Source: Argyresthia goedartella
Taxonomy: Eukaryota; Arthropoda; Insecta; Lepidoptera; Argyresthiidae
NCBI GenBank assembly: GCA_949825045.1
Contig: OX463815.1
Span: 30,061,356 to 30,125,355 of the forward strand
Reading direction: 5' to 3'
Length of the DNA: 64,000 nt
Part shown: positions 11,195 to 20,699 of the stretch, one piece after another
Layout: every line of letters starts with the position of its first letter
How positions within the stretch are numbered: position 1 is the first letter of the stretch
Program-made: the position numbers and the translations under genes
Notes under the pieces: generated by a model
Databases searched by the model: none
What the model was told of the DNA's origin: nothing
Seen by the model: the letters and a program-made list of their open reading frames with translations, nothing else

Positions 11195-12613
11195 CTAAAC
11201 TAAATTAAAAATTTCCCTGAGTTCACTGCCGGGCGGGAGGGTGCCCAAGACGCTGGCACTGTTACCTCGCTGTATCGCAATACTGATGCGTTGAGCGAGG
11301 TAGGCGCCAGCTCTGCGGTCCCCTGACGCTTCGACGAGCCTCTTAGAGATGTTTTTGAGGACTCTTCGAGCGTCAGGGCCCCACGGCCCAAGGGTCTCAA
11401 AGCCGAACGGAATAAACAAATAGTCGTCGCCGAGAGCGGCGTATTTGCGGGTTTTGAGACACTCTGCTGCTGCCGCCGCAGCGCCGGCTGTGGCTGAGGT
11501 TGCCGAAAGGTGACACGGTGCCAGCGTATCTACGCAGGTCGCGTCCCATACTAGCGACCTCCCGCTCTGCCAGGGAATGAGCGTCATTCCGTCTGGCCTC
11601 TTGCCATCGTCGCGTGCCAGTCCATTGGGTTCAAGTATTGCTGGCACGCCACAGCTGGCAAGGGCCCGACGGATGACGTCATTAAGATTGGCATGACGGG
11701 ACCACCGACCGGCGCTGCGTTGGCAGGAGAGGCCGTGGTGACCTAGTTGGTCCACCCTAGCACCGCAGCGGCACCGATGGATTTCGTTTGTCTTTACGCC
11801 GAGTCGCAGGCAAACGGCGAGGGTAAGGGTGGTACGGTCAAGCAGGGTGCCAATGTGCGTTGATGGGATTGCGCGCAGCCAGTGTCCTGACTCCTTCTCC
11901 CTGGTAGCTAGGAGACGAGCGCGCACTGCTGGACCACTAGCCGTTTTTACCAGATCTTCGCGGGTTTTAATGCATAGCGGCTCGTCCCATAGCCGTTGAG
12001 AGTTCAAATTTGTTGGAAAATTTTGCCTCGGACAGGCTTGCGTCCAGGCATTCCTGGCCTCGACCAGACACGTGACCTCCACATCACCGAGTGATGGGTT
12101 TATAATTTTACCATAGAGATCACGTGAGCTATGGGTTGAAGACAGGAAGGCCGGGAGCGCCACATCTGAGATTTTCCGGATCCCCAAGCCACCGTGTCTG
12201 ATTGGAAGGGCGGATTGGGTCCAGCTTCGTTCATCGAGATTAATGTTTAAAATTTTGCTTAATGTACTTTTGGTAATATCGTCTAAAAGGTTGAGAATGG
12301 GAGGGTATTTCCAAAGAGGAGAGCATCGAAGGAGGTAGGTAAATTTGGGTACAAAAAGGCAAAACCGTATGATAGACAGGGCCATGTGGGGATTTAGGTC
12401 AGTCAGTTTGATGGAATTTTGATTGAATTTAGAGATTTGTTCATCCACGAAGCTGGGGATCCCGTCCTCTAGAACGGGGGCCCCTAGGAGGCGAAGTGAG
12501 TCTTTGTCTAGAATTTTAATGTTAGGGGCAGCTGAGTTGAATTTAAAGATGATCTCAGTCTTTTCCGAGAGGGTAATATTATCGGATATTTTATTATTGA
12601 GTATGCAGCAATT
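11195..12613 (-). CDS. 5'-truncated retroelement ORF: Cys/His cluster plus PD-(D/E)XK-like domain
   Basis: One frame stays open for 473 codons (12613 to the stop at 11195-11197); the first Met is at 12446-12448. Numbered from that Met, an N-terminal part typical of the region downstream of a reverse transcriptase (LPIRHGGLGIR, 81-91) is followed by CRCGARVDQLGHHGLSC (226-242), a Cys/His zinc-binding-like cluster. KRPDGMTLIPW (283-293) and VWDATCVDT (300-308) follow, fitting a PD-(D/E)XK-type nuclease core (D286, D302). An Ala-rich helix and a GFETLGPWG block end the protein. No RT palm is present, so the copy is 5'-truncated. It lies in a CdsA intron on the same strand. A decayed homologue lies at 23626-24505 on the other strand. 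Family memory is partial; the nuclease reading is inference. Confidence 0.65.
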   Translation of the reverse strand, partial: NCCILNNKISDNITLSEKTEIIFKFNSAAPNIKILDKDSLRLLGAPVLEDGIPSFVDEQISKFNQNSIKLTDLNPHMALSIIRFCLFVPKFTYLLRCSPLWKYPPILNLLDDITKSTLSKILNINLDERSWTQSALPIRHGGLGIRKISDVALPAFLSSTHSSRDLYGKIINPSLGDVEVTCLVEARNAWTQACPRQNFPTNLNSQRLWDEPLCIKTREDLVKTASGPAVRARLLATREKESGHWLRAIPSTHIGTLLDRTTLTLAVCLRLGVKTNEIHRCRCGARVDQLGHHGLSCQRSAGRWSRHANLNDVIRRALASCGVPAILEPNGLARDDGKRPDGMTLIPWQSGRSLVWDATCVDTLAPCHLSATSATAGAAAAAAECLKTRKYAALGDDYLFIPFGFETLGPWGPDARRVLKNISKRLVEASGDRRAGAYLAQRISIAIQRGNSASVLGTLPPGSELREIFNLV

Positions 12614-13108
12614 TCAATTTGTAATCACTAGTAAAACTAACTTCTTAAAAGAGTACTCTCTATGCTAGGGAGTGATAAAAATCTGTGGGGAAACCAAAAA
12701 GCAATAGTACATAGTTTTTTAATTGTGACACAGACCACAAAAGATGTATCATATTCAATTCCTAAGTCTACAAACTACCTAGACAACAGAACACAAAATA
12801 AATACAGGATAAACTGTGACCTTCAAAATGGCATTAAATTATCCTCCAACTTAACTTTATGATATTTATGCACCAATAAAAATATAAACACACAATTTAC
12901 AAATAGAAGCGACTGGGAATGAAGCAATAACTTCTTACAAGTTGCGACACTATGGCAATGGTCAGTAGCTGTGACTAGCAATATGTTACAAAAACCAACC
13001 AGTTTTTTAAGTGAATTAAGTATTAGTATTTGTGATGTAATATCATCATAAACTTAAGATTCAGTATCCCTTGACCATCAGCATATTATGAAGTTATAAA
13101 AAACTTAC
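12614..13108 (-). other. CdsA intron sequence next to the retroelement
   Basis: AT-rich and non-coding in all frames. It lies between the donor of the fourth CdsA coding exon (GTAAG at 13104-13108) and the truncated edge of the retroelement ORF. Confidence 0.55.
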
Positions 13109-14132
13109 CGTTCTGTTAATAACAACTCCAAAGTAGTCAATGAGATTCTCTCCATAGAAGAAGTAGTTGGAAGTCAGAAGAAAGTACCAGGATAGAGACC
13201 GGAACCATGGCAGGCCATGGACTCGATACACAGCATACCCAATGTTTATGATCTCTTCAAAACATTTCACTTGTACGCAGAGCACCTGTCAGAACAAAAA
13301 CAATTTCTTAGCCACTATTTTATTTAAAAAAAACTTAGGCTGAAAGATTAAATTCCTTGACTCACTGTAATCATTAGGGCCAGGGGTCCTCCATAAATTA
13401 GCAGACAAAATGCCCCAATCATCAGCCAAGTGAATATACCACGAATCACCCAGTTTCGCCATCTAAAGAAAATAATATACAAAAACTGGTTATCAGTGCC
13501 ATACTACAGCAAGGGGGCACTGTCGGGCGGGACTGAGAAATGTTTCCATTATTGTGGCCTTGCACAGTGGGATCTCTTCAGGCTCCAGGTTGTACATAAA
13601 GTTGTGACCTAACTTCAGTATTCGGTCAGAAAGTGATATTAGCAACGGTATTTGAAATGCCTATAGCTTGGTCATTTTTTGTCACAGCAAAAGAAGTTTC
13701 ATAATAAAAAAGCCTTATTATTATTATTATTAAAACATAATAATAATTAGGCAAACAAAACAAAAGAAAAAAAATCTAAGTTCCACCTCATAGTGACCCC
13801 TTTGCTACAGTCTGGCCAGTTAGCAGTTATTCATAGAATACACAAAATACCTGGAAGACAATCCAGAAAGGGCCGAGTCCAGAAGCTCCGGCGTTTTATC
13901 CGTGCCCTGGGGAAGGTTCTTCGCCATTTCGTCCACATACTTCTCTTCCAAGCCCTTCTCTTCTTCCGAATCCACCTATCAAGGACACAATAACATTAGA
14001 AATTGGGCAGATTTAACCCAAAAATACACTAAAATAACAAGATTTTAGAAATACATGGTCAGATTCAGCGGTCTCGCCTCCAGACTTCTCCTTCCCGTCA
14101 CCATCGCCGCGGCGATTCCTTAGCTCACTCAT
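13109..14132 (-). CDS. CdsA: Phosphatidate cytidylyltransferase (CDP-diacylglycerol synthase), first four coding exons
   Basis: Makes CDP-diacylglycerol from phosphatidic acid and CTP in the ER membrane, feeding phosphatidylinositol and phosphatidylglycerol synthesis. Coding exons run 14132-14055 (start [13 protein letters not shown] at 14130-14132), 13975-13851, 13462-13366 and 13285-13109. All junctions are GT-AG and all phases agree, including a split AG|A Arg codon between exons 2 and 3. The product has an acidic, charged N-terminus, then [13 protein letters not shown] and a hydrophobic segment. The strongly conserved [34 protein letters not shown] and [14 protein letters not shown] blocks follow, as in animal CDS1/CDS2. 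The C-terminal half (including the CDP-alcohol signature) is not found to the left, so it must lie outside the window past an intron of at least 13 kb. No lesions were seen. Confidence 0.93.
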
Positions 14133-14600
14133 TTTGACTAATTATTTGTACTACCACTTTTGAACAACACTTTACGACGAAATCCTACAAGAAACACATC
14201 ACTTTGCCTTCAAAATCACAAGAAAACTAGCGGTAGCGATGTTTTTCATTTCAGCAACAAATCGTCTGTCAAACGCAGAAGAATAAATCAATAACTTATT
14301 TTTGTTGGTGGCCGCACCAACCTATATTGCCAGCTTACAGACTGAATCGATTCATCGATTCATAAATCTTGATGGGGTGGCTGTGGGCTCAGGACTGGAA
14401 AACCTGTTGGAAAAGCAAATTCTAGACAGAAGATCTTCTCAACAGCGGGTTTGACCAAAAATGGCTCCACATTCGTTTATATATCGATGGTTTCAGAATT
14501 TCAGCTAAGAGTTTCGTTCATCTGAGATTACAGCTCAGCAGCGTATTTACTTTTATGCCTTTAATGATTATTAATATAGATGCCTACTTTTCATTCTTTG
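14133..14600 (-). promoter_or_regulatory. CdsA 5' UTR and probable upstream region
   Basis: Sequence immediately upstream of the CdsA start codon; the context on the minus strand is GTCAAAATGAG. No TATA box or other element can be assigned with confidence. The transcription start is not visible from sequence alone. Confidence 0.35.
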
Positions 14601-14619
14601 TCTAATGCTCTGCATCTTG

Positions 14620-16345
14620 CGTGCCATTTGACAAATATTTTAGTAAGGTAATCGATATTATGCTTCCCCACTTGGCCAACCTTTGTAATAACATACTCTA
14701 CAGAGGTAATTTTCCAAGTAAGCTATGCCACTCTAACATAATTCTGTTGCACAAAAAGAATGATAAAATTGCGGCAACTATCGACCCGTAAGCTTGGTAT
14801 CCCTTAATTATAAAATATTTATAAAACTTATTGAATCGCGTATACATCTAGATGCAAGTCAACCGCAGGAGCAAGCAGGTTTCAGACCTGGCTTCTCGAC
14901 TACTGACCAGCTCCACACGCTCAACCAGATCATCGAGAAGTTCAACGAATTTAATAAGCCGTTATATCTGGCATTTGTGGATTACTCCAAAGCATTTGAC
15001 ATCATCTCTCACTCAGCTATTCTCAGTGCCCTCAGCAACCAATATATAAATCCGGCTTACATATGTTGCAGGCAATTTGTATGATTCAGCATTTTACAAA
15101 CGGCGTAGTCCGTTTACAAACGCGCGCTGCTATGTAATATGCCGAAGGCAAATTGACACTCCTTTATGTTTTTAGTATGTTTTGTTGTTCTTACATGTTC
15201 AACCTAACACGAAGGATAAACGAGGCTTCGCTTCGCTCACCCTCTTTACCCTTCACCTAAGCTACCGCAGCGTTTTGCCCTGAGAATTTGCTATTTTAAT
15301 TTCAATTTGCAATTTGCCTTCGGCATATTACATAGCAGCGCGCGTTTGTAAACGGACGACGCCGTTTATAAAATGTGGAATCTTACAATTTGCCTGCCAC
15401 ATATACAAGTAATTAAATCAATATACGGCAATAGTACAGCAAATATAAAACTCCAGTCAGCAGGACCTTCCTTCCTGATCGAGAAAGGTGTGAAACAGGG
15501 TGACCCACTATCACCGAAACTGTTCACATCAGCACTCGAGGAGATCTTTAGGAAGCTGACGGGATCATGGACAAATGACGGAATCGTCGTCGGTGGCAGA
15601 AGGCTCATTAACCTTCGCTTCGCCGATGACATTGTCTTGTTCGCACCGTCAGCTCCTGAACTGAGGAAGATGCTGCAAGAGCTCAGTAATGCAAGCCTTG
15701 AGGTTGGACTGAAGATGAATCGTTGAAAGACAACTTATGACCAATTGCGCGAAGCGTAGAGTGGAAGTAGATGGGCAGGTTATACTATATGTCGACGAAT
15801 ACATCTACTTGGGCCAGATAGTCTCATTCGAAAACAGGCAAAGCAACTACTACTACTGCTACTGGTCCATGAAAGAGCTGATGAAGGGCAACCTTCCATT
15901 GACACTAAAGCGGAAACTCGTCGACATGTGTATCCTGCCCATTCTCACCTACGGCGCTCAGACGTGGTCTCTGACCGATCGTCTGAAGTCCAGACTCAAG
16001 GTTTGCCAAAGGGCTATGGAGCGTAGTATGATAGGAGTCAAACTGACGGACCGTATCAGGAATACGACGCTGCGCTCTATAACTCGCATCACTGACGTGG
16101 GTGTACAGAGCGCCAACCTCAAGTGGAGCTGGACCGGACATGTCTGCCATATGCACCCGGATAGGTGGGCAAAAATTGCCACCGAGTGGGTGCCTCAAGA
16201 CGGACAGCGCCGAAGAGGCAGGCCTAGGAGGAGATGGCGTTAGGACCTGGAGAGGTACCTCCCGGACTGGGAAGAGAAGGCGCAAGATCGGGAAGTATGG
16301 TCCGAAAGTAGGGAGGCCTTTGCCCAGCAGTGGGAAGCATTATAG
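14620..16345 (+). pseudogene. RTE-type LINE reverse transcriptase, split by a MITE
   Basis: 14794-15060 reads the RT fingers (QEQAGFRPGFSTTDQLH, LAFVDYSKAFDII). After the MITE at 15063-15402 the same frame theme resumes with IKSIYGNSTANIKL, KGVKQGDPLSPKLF and the catalytic FADDIVLF box (about 15620-15640). A stop at 15724-15726 and a frame change lead to 15737-16243 with VDEYIYLGQIVSFENRQ, SMKELMKGNLPLTLKRK, ILPILTYGAQTWSLT and PRRRWR. The AP endonuclease is missing. A related copy lies at 34330-34917 plus 46615-46985. Confidence 0.88.
15063..15402. mobile_element. MITE with about 93-bp TIRs inserted in the RTE LINE
   Basis: The left end ATGTTGCAGGCAATTTGTA and the reverse complement of the right end ATGTGGCAGGCAAATTGTA continue as near-identical arms through AACGCGCGCTGCTATGTAAT to GCCGAAGGCAAATTG. 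Removing the element together with one copy of a flanking AT rejoins the LINE frame between TAC and the following codons, which supports a 2-bp duplication. The centre carries the CTTACATGTTCAACCTAA...GGCTTCGCTTCGC core that recurs in three other TIR elements in this window. Confidence 0.88.
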
Positions 16346-16499
16346 GCTATTTAAAATAAAAATAAAACTATTTTATAAGCTAAATCTGAAAGTGCCGGCC
16401 ATGCAAAAATAATGTGACCCTACAGTTTCGGTCCCACAGTAATAAAAAATATAACGACATATTTTATCGAAATATAACTTTATTTTTGTTTGGGTTTCA

Positions 16500-16616
16500 C
16501 GCTTGCTTCTTGCGCTGGAGATGCAGGTTCGAATCCTGACCGTGTACCAATGAGATAATTTATTTATTTTAAGTACATTATCGGACGTTCAGTGTTTCGG
16601 ATGACACCATTGTTTG
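16500..16616 (+). repeat. tRNA-like SINE fragment (family C)
   Basis: Contains GATGCAGGTTCGAATCCTG (B-box-like) followed by TGAGATAATTTATTTAT and TCGGACGTTCAGTGTTTCGG. The same order occurs on the minus strand at 61935-62228, and related heads occur at 49620-49722 and 59660-59768. Confidence 0.65.
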
Positions 16617-16793
16617 ACGACCCGTATGGCCGAGTCGGCAGTGACCCTGCCTACGAAGCCAAGGGTCTCGGGTTCGAGTCCCGGTGGGGGCAAATATTTG
16701 TTTGATGAGAACGTATGTTTGTACCCTAGTCATGGTTGCATATCTATCTAAGTATGATATTTATCTATAAGTACGTGTATCGGAGCTCTTGCA
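16617..16793 (+). repeat. tRNA-headed SINE (family B), copy 1
   Basis: The head has an A-box-like TGGCCGAGTCGG and a B-box-like GGGTTCGAGTCCC in tRNA order and spacing, then a shared body (GCAAATATTTGTTTGATGAG, TACCCTAGTCATGGTTG). The head looks like a tRNA but runs directly into repeat body, and a second copy follows at 16905, so it is a SINE rather than a tRNA gene. A family A fragment abuts it at 16795-16838. Confidence 0.75.
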
Positions 16794-16904
16794 TGGTAAG
16801 CAGAGCCACAACCGCAGCTCCACAGAGGTCGCCATGTCTGCTATTTTAGAGTTACATTAGTAACATCACTAAAAAACAAAACTATACTACCTACGATATA
16901 TTTG

Positions 16905-17062
16905 ACGACCCGAATGGCCGAGCCAAGGGTCCCGGTGGGGGCAAATATTTGTTTTATGAGAACGGATATTTGTACATACCCTAGTCATGGTTGTTTAGCT
17001 ATCTAAGTATAATATTTATGCATATAAGTATGTGTATCGTTGTCTAGTACCTAAGATACAGG
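16905..17062 (+). repeat. tRNA-headed SINE (family B), copy 2, B box lost
   Basis: Shares the head start and the whole body with the copy at 16617. The part between the A box and the CCCGGTGGGGGC end of the head is deleted, so this copy lacks an internal B box. Confidence 0.75.
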
Positions 17063-17117
17063 GAATCCTAGTTTGGGGCTAGATCAATGTGTGTAAATAG
17101 TGTCCAAGGTATTATTA

Positions 17118-17290
17118 CTATTATTACACGTTAAGCAGGAGGTCCCGGCTACTATCGCTATGTGATAGTGGTCTAAGCCCCTCCATCAACCCGCACTGAG
17201 CCAGCGTGGTGGAGTATGGCTTAATCTTACTGGTATCCGGGTAAAGGTCTATGCCCCTAGCTGGGGAAATTAATGGACTACATTTATTTT
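17118..17290 (+). repeat. SINE-like repeat, body of family C
   Basis: The TAAGCCCCTCCATCAACC, GAGCCAGCGTGGTGGAGTAT and GGTAAAGGTCTATGCCCCTA blocks match, in reverse complement, 61935-62080. The two copies have different flanks. Confidence 0.65.
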
Positions 17291-17604
17291 ATTTTATACC
17301 CATGAGAATAATAAAATTTATACTCAAGTTTGCCAGTAGCAAAACCCTGTGCTACTCCCGAGATATTCGAAAAACTGCGAAATTCTATTTCTATATAAGG
17401 AAACCCTGTACAAAGTTTACTTTCCCCTGGACCAGCGGTTTACGCTGTGCGTTGATATGTTAGTCAGTCAATTAGGACTCTTAACCGTAAGAATGTTAGT
17501 CGCTTCAGTTTCACATCCTGGCGCTCCATTAATATTTTAACTATTTTTAGTCAGCTTTTTTGTATATTAATCCATAACCTTCAAGACCTTCTTCAGAGAT
17601 GTAT

Positions 17605-17658
17605 TACATCCAGAAAATAAGCCTACGTTTTTTAACGTAGGCTTATTTTCTGGATGTA
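17605..17658. repeat. Perfect 25-bp hairpin with TTTT loop
   Basis: 17605-17629 is the exact reverse complement of 17634-17658. No other feature of the surroundings explains it. It may be the core of a small TIR element or a snap-back duplication. Confidence 0.92.
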
Positions 17659-17699
17659 GAAATAAGTAGCGATTCTAATAGCTTTTTATCAGTAGGATT

Positions 17700-18090
17700 T
17701 TATTTCTAGAGTAGTATCCATAAATATGGTATCTTATTGATTCCGCATCAAAACTATCAATGCCAACGATTACTATTTTTATCTTTCTAGAATTTGGCGT
17801 TTTCAAGGCATTGTCTTCGAGGCCCGATCTCCCGAATTTTTCTGTAACTATGATTTTTTAATGCCAAGAGCTGCGGCAACGCGGTCTCTAGGTCTTGTTA
17901 ACAAAGGCCCGCCATTACCTTTATCATTGTGAAAGTAATGATATAAGTTTACTACCTGCTCCCGAGCTCGCCCGTGGAGAATTTTTGTTTGTTTCGACAT
18001 CGACATGATAATGTACAAGAACAACATAACAATTCGTTAGGCATCTTCCGTAATTAACTCAAAATTTTGAAAGATGTCGTCATCGGGGTG
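17700..18090. other. No gene seen
   Basis: Non-coding sequence between the hairpin and the GC-rich 5' region of the ORF1-only LINE element. Confidence 0.4.
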
Positions 18091-18944
18091 TCTGTACTTG
18101 CCTGACGGACTCACACATGTCAACATCTCCCGGCATGCCTCCGGGTGACCGAAGGGCATGGTGGGGGTTGAAGACCATGGTGATCTAGAAGGACCCATTC
18201 CCAATGGGACCAAGCGCTTCGCAGGTTCCGGATGGCGAATGGCCCCCCAATCGGAGGGTCAGCTGCCTGTTCCATGAGCAGGTAGTCGCGGACAAGGGAA
18301 GCCCATCTGACCTCCTCTAGGTATGACGATCGGCGTTACAGTGTTCTTCGGCGCGAACACTCTAAAGTAAGTGCGTAAGGCAGCCCAACCGGCCTTTTTC
18401 AGAGGGACAACGATTGGCGTTGAAAATAAAGAGTATGGTACGTGCGCACTCTAAATAATCACGATCTGTGGAAGGTAGGTGCGCAGCGTCCGCAGTACCG
18501 TGCCGGTTTACCGGCCGGGCAACGTCTAGTCGCCAGCAACGGTACCATATCGTGGCTAACATCTGCAAACTTCAGAGAAGGGGCCCGCAAGCGTAACAAT
18601 GGAAGAAAATAGCGAATATCAAATACCCCAAGAGGGTTCCTGCACTAGCAGTACAAGGGAATCCCTCCCTGCGGGAGGAACCAGTTCACACAATGAACTG
18701 GATCGCCCCCCCCCCCCCCCTTCGCAGGTTCTGGGTGGGTCGTTTTATGGGGGTCACCAACCTATTTGCTCGTAAACGAGTACAAAAATAAGAGGCACGA
18801 CAGAAACGGTGCCTCAAAGGCAAAAAAGAGGAAGCAGCGCCTCGCAGAGAAGCTAGCAATAGTCCCGGCCATACCTCGTAGGGCCACGGACGCCTCTAAC
18901 GTCAACCGGGCGGAAGTGGAGGTGCCGGCTCACAACGATCCCAA

Positions 18945-19063
18945 TATACGGGGCTTCCTGGTACTGGTATTTTTTACTTAAAAGGAAGCCCTAATCAACT
19001 TGTAATCTAAAATTAAGTTTGTTGGTGAATAAAGCTTTTTGTATTTTGTATTTTGTATTTTGT
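18945..19063 (+). repeat. Short inserted LINE/SINE 3' tail with (TTTTGTA)n end
   Basis: Ends with GAATAAAGC and four TTTGTAT-like units. The ORF1 repeat sequence resumes directly afterwards, so this is a separate 5'-truncated insertion of about 120 bp. Confidence 0.6.
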
Positions 19064-19330
19064 ATATGGGACCGCGTGAGGGCCAGCACCAACACAACAC
19101 ACACGGAACCGTGGTGCAGGCTCACACCGATCCCAATATGGGATCGCGTGCGGGACAGCACCACCACAACACACAAGGAACCGTGGTGCAGGCTCACACC
19201 GCTCCCCATACGGGATAGAGTGCGGGGCAGTACCACAACACCAAAGGGTATGAATAGGAATGCCAGCTCACAACGCTCCCTTTATGGGACAGCGTACGGG
19301 ACAGCACCACCCCTTAAATCAAGGCGCATC
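19064..19330 (+). repeat. Coding minisatellite of about 70 bp, 3-4 units
   Basis: The block GTGGTGCAGGCTCACACCG, ATATGGGATCGCGTGCGGGA and CAGCACCACCACAAC repeats with small changes. In the ORF1 frame it encodes about 23-24-residue repeats (VQAHTDPNMG, RAGQHHHNTQG). Later units carry stops. Confidence 0.75.
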
Positions 19331-19868
19331 ACGGCGAAACAAATTCTCGCAGCACCCAGCCCAAGGGGAAGGGCAGGCGCCTGCGGGAAAAAATAAAACG
19401 GTTGGGGATAGCGCAATCTCGGGCCCTCCCCCGTCTGCCCATCCACCGCCTCGGCGCCGTAAGGGCAAAGGGGCGGGGAAGGGCAGATCGGGGGGGTCAT
19501 CAGAGCAAGCACATGGAGCAAGCTCTGTGCCCAGGACAAGCAGTTAATTCATTGATTGTGCACTAGACTGCCCTTACTAGCAATAGACTGTCCTATACTG
19601 CCTTGGTTGGCTGGAAGAAATCTCTTTTTAGAGATCAGCTGGCCTGTGCGCATAATTGTTAATGTATGTTTACAGTGCAATAAAGTATATTGAAACCTCA
19701 CGTGAACTCATGCATTTTCTAAACCGTCGTCGCTGCCGACGCTAACCAACAAGAAAGTGCATTTCGGAAAACTTGTATTTTTTACCCACGACGTAACGGA
19801 GATGGAGACGGTACGGGGCGTTTGGGGTGAGAGGATGTTTGCAAACCAATGTTGCCATTTTTCTCAAA

Positions 19869-20240
19869 AACTACTAGTCCGATTTTGATGCGGTTTTCAG
19901 TGATGGGTTCGGGTTTGATTGGTGCATGTTTTTAGATAGGTGTTACGGTGATTACTCACCAGGGGGCGCTGCAGTAAACGTTTATTTGGGCGAAATCACA
20001 ACTACGAGTCCAATTTTGATGCCGTTTTTTAGTGATGAGTACTGGTTTGATTGCTGCATGTTCTTATATAGGTGTTACAATGACAATTCACCAGGGGGCG
20101 CTGCGGTAAACATTTGTTTGTGCAAAACTAAAACTATTCGTTTGATTCTGATGCGGTTTTTTTTGTAATGGGTTTGTGGTTGATAAGTGAGGTTTCATAA
20201 ATAGGTGTTACGGTAGGAACTCACTAGGGGGCACTGCAGT
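19869..20240. repeat. Tandem repeat of about 132 bp with CCAGGGGGCGCTGC motif
   Basis: Three units share GTCCGATTTTGATGCGGTTT, ATAGGTGTTACGGTG and a GGGGGCGCTGC box at 19959, 20091 and 20224 (the last as CTAGGGGGCACTGC). The regular 132-133 bp spacing shows tandem duplication. It lies just beyond the 3' side of the Helitron helicase remnant and may be part of that Helitron's end. Confidence 0.8.
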
Positions 20241-20468
20241 GATATTGTTTATATTAGCTACTAAATATTAAAGAAACTCGATAGAACTTTCTTGATAACA
20301 TTACAGTGAGGCCTTTCGTGCGCTGTGTTGCGTCACGTCGTCAATTTTCTATACTTTTGACAGTGGCATGTCACTGTCAAATATTTGGAAAGGTCGAGGA
20401 TAAATGGGGCCTCCCCCTCAGTGAACCAAGTATTTATGTTGGAAAGGGAGCAAAAGACGATGGCTACT

Positions 20469-20675
20469 TTATGGCCTTTCTTCTGTGTCCTCAGTTTGCG
20501 ACTGGCGGCGTTTAGTTTGTCTTAATCGCTCTAATTCTTCCAACGCTATGCTGTTATGTGGGCTGTTAAAAAGTTTTCTTTGATCTAGATCGGTAATTAC
20601 TATGCCGTCTAAAGATCGTATTCTACTAAGCGCCACATAAGCTTGTCCTTTGGGGAATGTTTTTGGTCCAAAATA
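20469..20675 (-). pseudogene. Helitron helicase (Pif1-like) C-terminal fragment
   Basis: The minus-strand frame reads FGPKTFPKGQAYVALSRIRS, then LDGIVITDL and a charged C-terminus before a stop. The GQAYVALSR block is the last conserved Pif1 helicase motif in Helitron Rep/Hel proteins. Upstream sequence is not recognisably helicase, so only the tail survives. Confidence 0.8.
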
Positions 20676-20699
20676 TAAAAACCTAAAAGTAAGAAAATA

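Larger units (their letters stand above)
18599..19547 (+). pseudogene. ORF1-like (Gag-type) frame of the deleted LINE
   Basis: Begins MEENSEYQIPQEG and is Ser/Thr-rich. It runs into a homopolymer of 15 C at 18706-18720, which shifts the frame; one more C would keep it open. It continues as a basic stretch (NEYKNKRHDRNG, KAKKRKQRLAEK), then repeats, and ends with a basic Gly-rich tail (RRRKGKGAGKGRSGG). It is interrupted at about 18945-19063 by an inserted 3' tail. The basic, low-complexity make-up fits an RNA-binding ORF1, but no zinc knuckle or RRM is visible. Confidence 0.45.
18095..19695 (+). mobile_element. LINE derivative with 5' leader, ORF1 and 3' tail but no reverse transcriptase
   Basis: A GC-rich leader (about 18095-18598) leads into an ORF1-like frame starting at ATG 18599 and ending at 19547. 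A 3' tail follows at once, containing the AAGAAATCTCTTTTTAGAGA block and CAATAAAG end that also close the LINE at 2957-3258. There is no room for ORF2. It therefore looks like an internally deleted LINE that kept both ends. Confidence 0.6.

Noticed and set aside
16617..16690. A genuine tRNA gene
   Set aside because: A- and B-box-like motifs are present, but the head continues into a repeat body and a second truncated copy follows, so it is a SINE head.
18706..18720. The 15-C run as a biological slippage site
   Set aside because: Homopolymers of this length are unreliable in sequence data, and the element is already broken elsewhere.
19019..19396. 125-codon plus-strand ORF
   Set aside because: It starts in an inserted LINE tail and reads the ORF1 minisatellite in a frame other than the one consistent with the flanking ORF1 sequence.
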